In this document: positions 36,372 to 43,799 of the stretch, piece after piece
Layout of the letters: every line of letters starts with the position of its first letter
How positions within the stretch are numbered: the first letter of the stretch is position 1
From: Flavobacterium luminosum
GTDB lineage: Bacteria; Bacteroidota; Bacteroidia; Flavobacteriales; Flavobacteriaceae
DNA length: 64,000 nt
Assembly (NCBI RefSeq): GCF_023635005.1
Contig: NZ_JAMLJM010000004.1
Coordinates: forward strand, 1-64,000
Direction: 5' to 3'
Notes under the pieces: model-generated
Told to the model about the DNA's origin: nothing
What the model saw: the letters and a program-made list of their open reading frames with translations, nothing else
Database searches by the model: none
Program-made: the position numbers and the translations under genes

Positions 36372-37409
36372 TTGACAAATCAAAAAAGAAATACCTTCTT
36401 GTTTTTATCGCTTAGCATTGGGCTTTTAGCTCTTTTGCTGGTCAATATCAGTTTCGGTTCAGTGACTATTCCTTTTAAAGATGTGATAAAAAGTCTAACC
36501 GGAGGACAGGCCGATAAGTCGACTTGGGAATATATTATCATCAATTATAGAGTTCCTAAAGCCATTACTGCCATCTTAGTGGGAATGGGACTTTCTATTA
36601 GTGGATTATTAATGCAAACGCTTTTCCGAAATCCTCTAGCCGGTCCGTACGTATTGGGTTTGAGTTCCGGATCGAGTTTAGGAGTAGCCTTTGTGATTCT
36701 AGGAACTACTTTAGTACCTTCTTTTTTAAGTCCTATTTTACTTTCCTCTTATGGCATTGTACTAGCCTCTGTATTAGGCAGTTTTTCCGTTTTATTATTG
36801 GTTTTGATTGTTTCTCAAAAACTTCGGGATACTATGGCTATTTTAATCGTAGGACTGATGTTTGGAAGTTTTACTAGTGCTATTGTTGGAGTACTCACCT
36901 ATTTTAGTTCGGCAGAACAATTACAGAAATTCACGTTTTGGTCGTTGGGAAATTTAGGAAACCAATCGTGGACCTCTATTGTTGTGCTTTCTATTTCGGT
37001 AGGTTTTGGATTGATAATGAGTTTATTTTCCATAAAATCACTAGATGCTCTCTTGTTGGGTGAAAATTATGCTCGAAGCTTGGGACTCAACTTTCGGAAA
37101 ACCCGATTCATTATCATTTTTGCCACTAGTATTCTATCCGGTAGTATTACTGCTTTTGCAGGACCTATAGCCTTCATAGGATTGGCCGTCCCACATATTG
37201 CTAAATTACTATTTCAAACCAGTAATCATTTCATTTTATATTGGAGCACTTTGCTTATTGGAGCCGCTATTATGCTTATTTGTGATGTGATTTCACAAAT
37301 GCCCGGTTTGGAAGTAACACTCCCCATCAACGCCATCACCTCAATTATTGGGGCACCGATCGTTATTTGGCTTTTGGTTCGAAAACGTAAAACTGCGAAT
37401 GGATTATGA
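36372..37409 (+). CDS. FecCD-family permease (BtuC-like), TTG start
   Basis: 345 aa with about ten membrane helices. The family signature is clear: NPLAGPYVLGLSSGSSLG and the GPIAFIGLAVPHI coupling segment. The start is a TTG directly after the upstream stop; no earlier or near ATG fits the expected N-terminus. It overlaps the ATPase gene by ATGA. Confidence 0.9.
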   Translation: MTNQKRNTFLFLSLSIGLLALLLVNISFGSVTIPFKDVIKSLTGGQADKSTWEYIIINYRVPKAITAILVGMGLSISGLLMQTLFRNPLAGPYVLGLSSGSSLGVAFVILGTTLVPSFLSPILLSSYGIVLASVLGSFSVLLLVLIVSQKLRDTMAILIVGLMFGSFTSAIVGVLTYFSSAEQLQKFTFWSLGNLGNQSWTSIVVLSISVGFGLIMSLFSIKSLDALLLGENYARSLGLNFRKTRFIIIFATSILSGSITAFAGPIAFIGLAVPHIAKLLFQTSNHFILYWSTLLIGAAIMLICDVISQMPGLEVTLPINAITSIIGAPIVIWLLVRKRKTANGL

Positions 37410-38182
37410 AAAAAATACTTTACACGACAGATCTCGCGATTGGATACCATACTAAAAAGGATAAAACGGTTATTGCCCAAAATATCCATTTGGAATTGTC
37501 CGAAGGTAAATTAATCACACTCATTGGGGCTAATGGAGTTGGAAAGTCTACTTTATTGCGAACTATCACCGGAATACAAAAACCGCTTGCCGGAGAAGTA
37601 ATTCTAAAAGACAAAAATATCTCGGCTTACGATCTGGTAAAGTTAGCCCAAAATCTCAGCGTAGTCCTAACCGAAAAACTACCTCCCAGCAACTTAACCA
37701 TTTATGAATTGGTAGCCTTAGGTCGACAACCCTACACCAATTGGGTTGGAAAACTTGCTCCCGAAGATTTGGAAAAAGTGATGACAGCGATTGAATTGAC
37801 CAACATTCAGGAAATAGCACATAAAAAACATTATGAAATCAGTGATGGACAACTGCAAAAAGTACTCGTTTCAAGAGCTTTAGCACAAGATACCCCATTG
37901 ATTATCTTAGACGAACCTACTACACACCTAGACCTGCATCATAAAGTATCCCTCTTTAAGCTACTGAAAAAATTATCGCAGGAAATGGGAAAATGTATTT
38001 TGTTTTCAACCCATGATATTGATTTGGCGATTCAGTTAAGTGATGAAATGATTGTAATGACCAAAGACAATATAACGCAAGATGAACCTTGCAAACTCAT
38101 AGAAAAAGGCGTTTTTAATTCTTTGTTTGAAGATGAAGCAATCGTTTTTGATCGCGAAAAAGGGAAGTTTCTGTTCAAATAA
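37406..38182 (+). CDS. ABC transporter ATP-binding protein (BtuD/FecE-like)
   Basis: 258 aa. Walker A GANGVGKST, signature ISDGQLQK (a D for the usual G), Walker B LIILDEPTTHLD and H-loop FSTHD. Belongs to the iron-chelate/B12 importer ATPases. Last gene of the three-gene importer. Confidence 0.92.
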   Translation: MKKILYTTDLAIGYHTKKDKTVIAQNIHLELSEGKLITLIGANGVGKSTLLRTITGIQKPLAGEVILKDKNISAYDLVKLAQNLSVVLTEKLPPSNLTIYELVALGRQPYTNWVGKLAPEDLEKVMTAIELTNIQEIAHKKHYEISDGQLQKVLVSRALAQDTPLIILDEPTTHLDLHHKVSLFKLLKKLSQEMGKCILFSTHDIDLAIQLSDEMIVMTKDNITQDEPCKLIEKGVFNSLFEDEAIVFDREKGKFLFK

Positions 38183-38247
38183 TTAAGATTTTCTTCACAC
38201 ATTTCTATTTTAGAAAAAAGTAATTTTAGTTATTAAATTCTTTAACT

Positions 38248-39012
38248 ATGAAAACTATAATTACTTCAATCCTACTGGTGCTTTCTATCACTAGTCAGGC
38301 ACAGTTAAAACCAATAGCTTATTCCGATGGAAATCAGAAACTAGAAGGACTATTGGCCACCCCAAAAAAAAGCATGAAAAACAAAGCGGGCGTTTTATTA
38401 TTACCGGCTTGGATGGGTATTGATAATAACGCTAAAGAAAATGCTACCGAATTAGCAAAATTAGGCTACACAACTTTTGTTGCCGACATTTACGGCATAG
38501 ACGAAAGACCTAACAACACCAAAGAGGCAGGGCAACAAGCTGGTTATTACAAAACCAATTATTTAGAATATCAAAAAAGAATTCAATTGGCTTTAGATCA
38601 ACTAATAAAAGCAGGAGCTAATCCAAACAAAATTGCCATCATTGGATACTGCTTTGGTGGAACAGGTGCTTTAGAAGCAGCGAGAACCAACATGAAAATA
38701 CAAGGTGTAGTTTCTTTTCACGGTGGCTTAGGTAGAAATCCTGAAAGAAATATCGAACCAATTGCTCCTAAAGTGCTATTATTACACGGTGCCGATGATT
38801 TCTATGTTCCTGAAACAGAAATAAAAGCTTTTCAAGAAGAAATGAATAAAGCCAAAGCTGATTGGCAAATGGTATATTATGCTGATGCCGTTCATGCATT
38901 TACACACAAAGACGCCGGTAGCGATAAAAAAACAGGAGCAGCTTACAATGAAAAAGCGGCAAAACGTTCTTGGAAAGCGATGTTAGTGTTTTTTGATGAA
39001 ATTTTAAAATAA
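38248..39012 (+). CDS. Dienelactone hydrolase family protein, exported
   Basis: 254 aa with signal peptide (MKTIITSILLVLSITSQA). Alpha/beta hydrolase with the Cys nucleophile in GYCFGG, Asp in GADDFYVP and His in AVHAFTH, the DLH triad. The substrate is unknown. Confidence 0.9.
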   Translation: MKTIITSILLVLSITSQAQLKPIAYSDGNQKLEGLLATPKKSMKNKAGVLLLPAWMGIDNNAKENATELAKLGYTTFVADIYGIDERPNNTKEAGQQAGYYKTNYLEYQKRIQLALDQLIKAGANPNKIAIIGYCFGGTGALEAARTNMKIQGVVSFHGGLGRNPERNIEPIAPKVLLLHGADDFYVPETEIKAFQEEMNKAKADWQMVYYADAVHAFTHKDAGSDKKTGAAYNEKAAKRSWKAMLVFFDEILK

Positions 39013-39111
39013 CATACTAAAAAACAAATATTTACGTTACAACAATCAGAGTCTTTTACTTTAATTTTTCTGAAAACATCTTTCCCTTAATTAAAAACAA
39101 ATTTTTTAGTT

Positions 39112-39948
39112 ATGGAAACAAGAAAAATTATTGTAAAAACAGTTCTTACTGCTTTTACCGTTTGCTTTGTTAGTTGCGAAAGTGAAGATCTTTCGACAAT
39201 TGAAAACACAAATAGTAGTTCTTTAAAAGGATATGAAGTAACGGCTAAGATCACTGGAAAGCCGTTACTTTATTTTAAAGGACCTGAGGTTTATTATGGG
39301 GATGGTTATGCCAGATCATGGATAAGTGTTTCCGAAGGCATTCCGCAAGAAATTGGTGTCGAATTAACTCCCGAATGCTTAAATACACTGTCTGAAAAAC
39401 AAGAGATGATTCATAAAGTATTACCGCTTCATCTTAAAGCTCGACAAATAACCGCTTTTGACCACATTGGTTTAGATTGGAATCCACAAGGTCATGATCC
39501 GGAAGGAATTTTTGATAAACCACACTTTGATATTCATTTTTACACCATTTCACTGTCCGAACGCCTGGCCATACCGGAATATAGTCCTAGCAGTGATGCT
39601 TCATTTAACCATTATCCTCCCGAAGGCTATATGCCTGCTGACTATGCTGCCATTCCCGGTCCAGTAGGTTCCGAAGGTAAAATGGGAAAACATTGGCTAC
39701 CTATGCCACTACCCGATTATCTTCCTTTTACAAAAATTCTAATTCTGGGAACTTTTGACGGCAAAGTGACTTTTATGGAACCTATGATAACACTAGAAAC
39801 GCTTCAAAACCTAACGACTCCTATCAGTACTCCGTATTCACAACCCGAATTATTTGAAAAACAAACCTACTATCCCACCAATTATAATATCTTCATCAAC
39901 GAAAAAGGAAATACTTGCATTTCTTTGGGTAGCTTTGTTATGAGATAA
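39112..39948 (+). CDS. DUF5602-type lipoprotein
   Basis: 278 aa with a probable lipobox (FVSCE, Cys about 22). The conserved part has HIGLDWNPQGHDPEG, KPHFDIHFY and GKHWLPMP, matching as I recall the TTHB210-like/DUF5602 group; the His-rich motifs suggest a metal site. Function unknown. Confidence 0.75.
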   Translation: METRKIIVKTVLTAFTVCFVSCESEDLSTIENTNSSSLKGYEVTAKITGKPLLYFKGPEVYYGDGYARSWISVSEGIPQEIGVELTPECLNTLSEKQEMIHKVLPLHLKARQITAFDHIGLDWNPQGHDPEGIFDKPHFDIHFYTISLSERLAIPEYSPSSDASFNHYPPEGYMPADYAAIPGPVGSEGKMGKHWLPMPLPDYLPFTKILILGTFDGKVTFMEPMITLETLQNLTTPISTPYSQPELFEKQTYYPTNYNIFINEKGNTCISLGSFVMR

Positions 39949-39955
39949 AATTGAT

Positions 39956-40001
39956 AAATCGCTTTTGTTTGTTGAATTCAATGTACAAACAAAAGCGGTT
40001 T
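39956..40001. terminator. Bidirectional terminator between DUF5602 and acyltransferase genes
   Basis: Stem AAATCGCTTTTGTTTGT / ACAAACAAAAGCGGTTT with a 12-nt loop. It overlaps the acyltransferase stop codon by two bases. Confidence 0.75.
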
Positions 40002-40968
40002 ATAATAAATAAGGAACTCTTCTATTGATTTTGTCGATAACCCACCAAAAAAGTATAGCTACTAAAACAATTAAAATATATTTTAATACAACAAAATCGA
40101 ATGTTTTTTGAGGTAAAAATTCGTAAACCAATCGTATTGCGTAAGGATGAACTAGATAAATCCCCAAGGAGAAAGACGGATTGAATATTCGCTGGGAGAA
40201 AGATGGAGCTTCGTTGACCCAATAGAAAGAAAGCATACTTAACAAAGGCAAGCTAAGTAAAAAATCCATTGCCTTTATTTTACAGGAGTAATAAAAATAG
40301 ACTTCTACCAAAAGTAAAATCCATAATAAAATATATGCTTTTTTTATTTTTAACATCAATCCTTTCCATTTATCGTATAATGTGCCCAACAGCATCATTG
40401 GAAAAGCAAAGAACAAAAAGTTGCGGGTCGTACCCATAATTTCATATACAAGACGCCCTTCTGACGAAAGAAATCCCAAATTTGATTGATAAAGAATCTG
40501 ATAGCCGTAGCCTATTAAGAAGAGTAATAGAATTATGAGTGATTGCGCCTTAACCGACAAATTTTTAACGCTATACAACAATCCCACAGCTAAAACGGTA
40601 GCCAGCAAATACCACAAATGCCAATAACCATAAACTAGTTTTAGAACCATATCGAAAGTTGAAAACCAACCTAAATTGTAAAACCGGATAAGATCCGGTA
40701 GATAAATCAGTTGCCAAACGAAATATAATAACAAAATACGCTTAGCATATTTCCATAAATAAGCGGTATCGTTGAGTTTATTGCGTAGAAAATATCCTGA
40801 AATTAAAAAAAAGGTCGGTACCGCTATTCTAGTAATCCCACTCGAAATTTCATAGGAAATCAAACCTTGCCATCCTTTGATTTTGTAAACCGGAAAAATA
40901 TGCAATGCTACAACTAGAAAAGCCAATACAATTTTTGAAATGTCAAGATTGTTATTTCTACTTTTCAT
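40000..40968 (-). CDS. Acyltransferase 3 family membrane protein
   Basis: 322 aa with about ten helices. The start NLDISKIVLAFLVVALHIFP, with the His of the first helix, and VPTFFLISGYFLRNKL are the acyltransferase 3 signature (O-acetylation of surface glycans in known members). The acceptor is unknown. Monocistronic on the minus strand. Confidence 0.87.
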   Translation of the reverse strand: MKSRNNNLDISKIVLAFLVVALHIFPVYKIKGWQGLISYEISSGITRIAVPTFFLISGYFLRNKLNDTAYLWKYAKRILLLYFVWQLIYLPDLIRFYNLGWFSTFDMVLKLVYGYWHLWYLLATVLAVGLLYSVKNLSVKAQSLIILLLFLIGYGYQILYQSNLGFLSSEGRLVYEIMGTTRNFLFFAFPMMLLGTLYDKWKGLMLKIKKAYILLWILLLVEVYFYYSCKIKAMDFLLSLPLLSMLSFYWVNEAPSFSQRIFNPSFSLGIYLVHPYAIRLVYEFLPQKTFDFVVLKYILIVLVAILFWWVIDKINRRVPYLL

Positions 40969-41131
40969 ACAAAACGTTTTGTGGTTTCCTAGTTTCTATC
41001 TAGAGTTAATGGCTTCTCGTGACTTTGTTTACTGTTGCGGCATTTGTTTAGGGTACATAACAAATATAGGCAAATTTTGATTTAACCATTAATTTTCCAA
41101 ATAAGCGTAAAACCTACAATGCTTCAAACCA

Positions 41132-41488
41132 CTATTGTGCACAGCTCTTTTTGTAATTAAAGATTAGAGAAAGTTTGAATAAATATTTTAAAATTGGAAT
41201 ATAATTTATAATAATTAGCCATGTTGGAAAACCAAGATTTCGCAATCTTCTAGTCAATGCTGCTTGAATAGGTACAAATGTGAAAACTTCAATTAAACAA
41301 CAATAAAAGACATTCTTTAATGTAACTTGATTATCTAAATCAATTTCATAAAATAGTTTTAGAAACAGCAGAGTAGAAGCAATATCTATAATAAAAAATA
41401 TTAAATACTCTAATGTTTTAGCTTTTCCAGAAAAATCTATGATGGAATATAACATATTTTTTGTCATAGTTATGTTATGGTTGTGCAT
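41132..41488 (-). CDS. DUF805-like small membrane protein
   Basis: 118 aa (or 111 from the ATG at 41467, MTKNMLYSIIDFSGKAKTLEY). About four helices, with the DUF805 pattern of FSGKAKTLEYLIF, RRLRNLGFPTWLI. Function unknown. Confidence 0.72.
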   Translation of the reverse strand: MHNHNITMTKNMLYSIIDFSGKAKTLEYLIFFIIDIASTLLFLKLFYEIDLDNQVTLKNVFYCCLIEVFTFVPIQAALTRRLRNLGFPTWLIIINYIPILKYLFKLSLIFNYKKSCAQ

Positions 41489-41527
41489 AACTTATAAATA
41501 TAAATCGTACTGTAAATAAAACCAGAA

Positions 41528-41983
41528 TTACAATCTGAAATGAATTTGCCTTCTCGCCTCTCCGACTACAAACGCTACCGAATTGGCAATATTGTAGCTT
41601 CTGATTTTATCTGACATTGGAATGGTTAAATGATTCTGAAATCGATTTAAGATATCCTGACTCAATCCCACACTTTCTTTACCAAAAACCAACCAATCGC
41701 CCTCTTGAAATTTAGATTCATAATAAGAAACTTCCGCTTTAGAACTAAACAAAAAAACCCTCGAAGTATCAGGCAATTGCGCTATCCATTCTTCCACGTT
41801 ATCATATTCAGTCCAATCCAAATGAACCCAATAATCTAATCCGGAACGTTTCAGATTTTTATCGGTAATTTCAAAACCATAAGGTTTAATCAAATGCAAT
41901 TTATTCCCTGTTCCCACACACAAACGACCTATATTCCCTGTATTATTGGGTATTTCGGGTTCTACTAAAACGATATTCAACAT
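41528..41983 (-). CDS. trmL: tRNA (cytidine/uridine-34-2'-O)-methyltransferase
   Basis: 151-aa SPOUT enzyme that 2'-O-methylates the wobble base of tRNA-Leu isoacceptors. NIVLVEPEIPNNTGNIGRLC, LVFGKESVGL and the C-terminal IPMSDKIRSYNIANSVA knot are diagnostic. 14 nt after the pseudouridine synthase gene; an RNA-modification run with its neighbours. Confidence 0.94.
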   Translation of the reverse strand: MLNIVLVEPEIPNNTGNIGRLCVGTGNKLHLIKPYGFEITDKNLKRSGLDYWVHLDWTEYDNVEEWIAQLPDTSRVFLFSSKAEVSYYESKFQEGDWLVFGKESVGLSQDILNRFQNHLTIPMSDKIRSYNIANSVAFVVGEARRQIHFRL

Positions 41984-41997
41984 CTTTCTTTGAATTT

Positions 41998-42564
41998 CTA
42001 AACATCAAAATTTTCAACTTCTCTCACCTCACCGGCTTGTAAGCCTTGCAAAGATACATTTCCTATCCGAACGCGAACCAAACGCAAAGTAGGAAATCCT
42101 ACGGCGGCGGTCATTTTTCTAACTTGTCGAAATTTTCCTTCAGTTAAAGTAATCGAAAGCCAACTCGTAGGACCATGACGTTCATCACGGATGCGTCTGC
42201 CTGGACCTATACAATCGGGTAATTCCTGAACCTTGAATGCATCGCAAGGCTTTGTTGTATATCGAATTCCTTTAAAGCCAATTTCTATACCTTTTTTGAG
42301 TCTTTCTATCGCTTCTGAAGTTATTATTCCGTCTACTTGAGCGTAGTACTCTTTCGCTACGGTTTTCGAACGCACTATTTCGCTCATCATTCCATCAGTG
42401 GTAAGCAGAAGAAGTCCCTCTGAATCTTCATCGAGTCGACCAATGGCCATGGTCCCCTCCGGAAAATCAAACAACTCTCCTAGCTTTTTCTTTGCTCTTT
42501 TTTTCTCGTAAATAAATTGACTCAGATAACCATGAGGCTTGTGCAATAAATAATGGTAATGCAT
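41998..42564 (-). CDS. Pseudouridine synthase, RsuA/RluE family
   Basis: 188 aa. Catalytic motif GRLDEDSEG, the KPHGYLSQ start and the GKFRQVRKM motif. It lacks an N-terminal S4 domain, like RluE/RluF-short forms that modify 23S rRNA. ATG overlaps the deaminase stop as TAATG. Confidence 0.93.
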   Translation of the reverse strand: MHYHYLLHKPHGYLSQFIYEKKRAKKKLGELFDFPEGTMAIGRLDEDSEGLLLLTTDGMMSEIVRSKTVAKEYYAQVDGIITSEAIERLKKGIEIGFKGIRYTTKPCDAFKVQELPDCIGPGRRIRDERHGPTSWLSITLTEGKFRQVRKMTAAVGFPTLRLVRVRIGNVSLQGLQAGEVREVENFDV

Positions 42565-43046
42565 TAGTAAGGTATTTTATCTTCCTTCTCGTCCCATAAC
42601 TGAAATGCTTTAGCAGCAGCATCGGACAAAAAAGGAAAACTAGGAATAGTTCTTTTTTCTGGAGAGAGATCGATTTGATCGTAAATAAATGAATCGTCAA
42701 AACCAATCCTTTTGGCATCTTCTCTAGTATTTCCGTAAAATACTTTACGTATCCTTGCCCAATAAATTGCTCCCAAACACATCGGACAAGGCTCGCAGGA
42801 AGTGTAAAGATCACATCCCGTTAAATCAAAATTTTGAAGAGTATTGGCGGCCTCTCGAATAGCGTTAACCTCAGCATGAGCCGTAGGATCGTTGGATTTC
42901 GTTACCATATTGGTTCCTCTCCCAATAATTTTCCCGTCTTTAACAATCACAGCGCCAAAAGGCCCTCCTCCATTGGCAACACTTTGTTCGGCTAAGGCCA
43001 AAGCCTCTAGCATAAATTCTTGGGAAGCACTTCCAGACATATCCAT
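42564..43046 (-). CDS. Nucleoside/guanine deaminase
   Basis: 160-aa cytidine-deaminase fold zinc enzyme. HAEVNAIREA (catalytic Glu) and CEPCPMCLGAIYWARI are present. The NDPTAHAEV and LYTSCEPCPMC context resembles B. subtilis guanine deaminase more than TadA. First gene of the deaminase-pseudouridine synthase-trmL run, about 80 nt past the terminator of the third small-RNA copy. Confidence 0.9.
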   Translation of the reverse strand: MDMSGSASQEFMLEALALAEQSVANGGGPFGAVIVKDGKIIGRGTNMVTKSNDPTAHAEVNAIREAANTLQNFDLTGCDLYTSCEPCPMCLGAIYWARIRKVFYGNTREDAKRIGFDDSFIYDQIDLSPEKRTIPSFPFLSDAAAKAFQLWDEKEDKIPY

Positions 43047-43123
43047 AATACTTTTAATATAAAGAAAACGAAGATACTAAAAGATCGAAGAGTGTTAAGA
43101 AATTTAAAGCAGAAGTTTACCAC

Positions 43124-43267
43124 AAAAAAAGGAGGCCCGTTAGACCTCCTTCTGAAGTTTTGATTCATTACGTCGAATTCATACCTCTGATTCTACTTAG
43201 GCAGAACGTACGACTGAATATTCTTTTGCTGTTGAGCTTGGATCTATCCAATAACTAATCAAAACCA
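43124..43267 (-). ncRNA. Small RNA family, diverged third copy
   Basis: Same plan as the two copies below: minus-strand -7 TATATTTG (43273-43280), GATATG at the 5' end, TTTTGATT near the 5' end pairing with AATCAAAA near the 3' end, then terminator AAGGAGG / CCTCCTT (43129-43151) with a U-run. An internal hairpin is TTGGAT / ATCCAA. The interior is otherwise different. It contains a 22-codon frame from GTG (product ending KEYSVVRSA), so a peptide is not excluded. The -33 TTG is missing. Confidence 0.5.
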
Positions 43268-43321
43268 CATATCAAATATACAACTTATTATTAATATAAA
43301 AAATTAATTATCAATGTTTTA

Positions 43322-43461
43322 CAAAAAAAAGAGAGGTCTTACAACAGACCTCTCTCACGATAATTTGATGTAATATTATTCTTTTACTTTACGAGTAAAA
43401 AAACTTTCAAAGAAACTCTCTTGTAACAGAGAAATATCTTCAAGTATTAAATCAAATACCG
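43322..43461 (-). ncRNA. Small RNA family, copy A
   Basis: A perfect promoter TTG (43494-43496)-N19-TACATTTG (43467-43474) drives a transcript of about 135 nt that ends at the terminator GAGAGGTC / GACCTCTC (43331-43354) with a U-run. The 111 nt from 43364 to 43474 match copy B at 101 positions with no gap. ATTTGAT near the 5' end pairs with ATCAAAT near the 3' end, and internal hairpins TCTCT/AGAGA and TTTAC/GTAAA are visible. No conserved start codon leads a conserved frame. Lies downstream of the CopZ-like gene. Confidence 0.7.
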
Positions 43462-43466
43462 CATAT

Positions 43467-43496
43467 CAAATGTACGATATTTTCCCATACAAACAA
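43467..43496 (-). promoter_or_regulatory. Promoter of small RNA copy A
   Basis: TTG-N19-TACATTTG on the minus strand, an exact match to the phylum consensus. Confidence 0.8.
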
Positions 43497-43564
43497 CTGA
43501 AAATCAAAAATTTAACATTTTAATATACCATTACCAAACTTAAATTTTAATTCGGTGGTCAGAT

Positions 43565-43786
43565 TTATTGTTCCTCAGGTAAATATTCAATCTTAAACCC
43601 GGCTTTTTCAACTTCCTCAATAATCTTTTGGTCCTCTACATTCTCTGTTTTCACAGTAAGAATTTTATTTTTATTGGTAGTATCAACTTCCCATTGGTTT
43701 TCGCCTAATAAAGCATTTAAAAAAGGAGTAACCTTAGCTATACAACTGGAACAGTTAATATTTGTTTTAAATTGATTTGTTTTCAT
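43565..43786 (-). CDS. Heavy-metal-associated domain protein (CopZ-like copper chaperone)
   Basis: 73 aa ferredoxin-like HMA fold with the metal site C12-S-S-C15. It would pass Cu(I) to the adjacent P-type ATPase. 13 nt downstream of that gene in the same direction, so cotranscribed. Confidence 0.88.
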   Translation of the reverse strand: MKTNQFKTNINCSSCIAKVTPFLNALLGENQWEVDTTNKNKILTVKTENVEDQKIIEEVEKAGFKIEYLPEEQ

Positions 43787-43799
43787 CTTTTTCGAATTA

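Noticed and set aside
42467..42814. 115-codon minus-strand frame overlapping the deaminase and pseudouridine synthase genes
   Set aside because: Both overlapped genes carry catalytic motifs; this frame has none.
43453..43470. Micro-frame ATG...TAA of five codons at the 5' end of the small RNA (also in copy B)
   Set aside because: The ATG sits at or within a few bases of the predicted start site and the third copy stops after three codons, so it is more likely part of the RNA stem.
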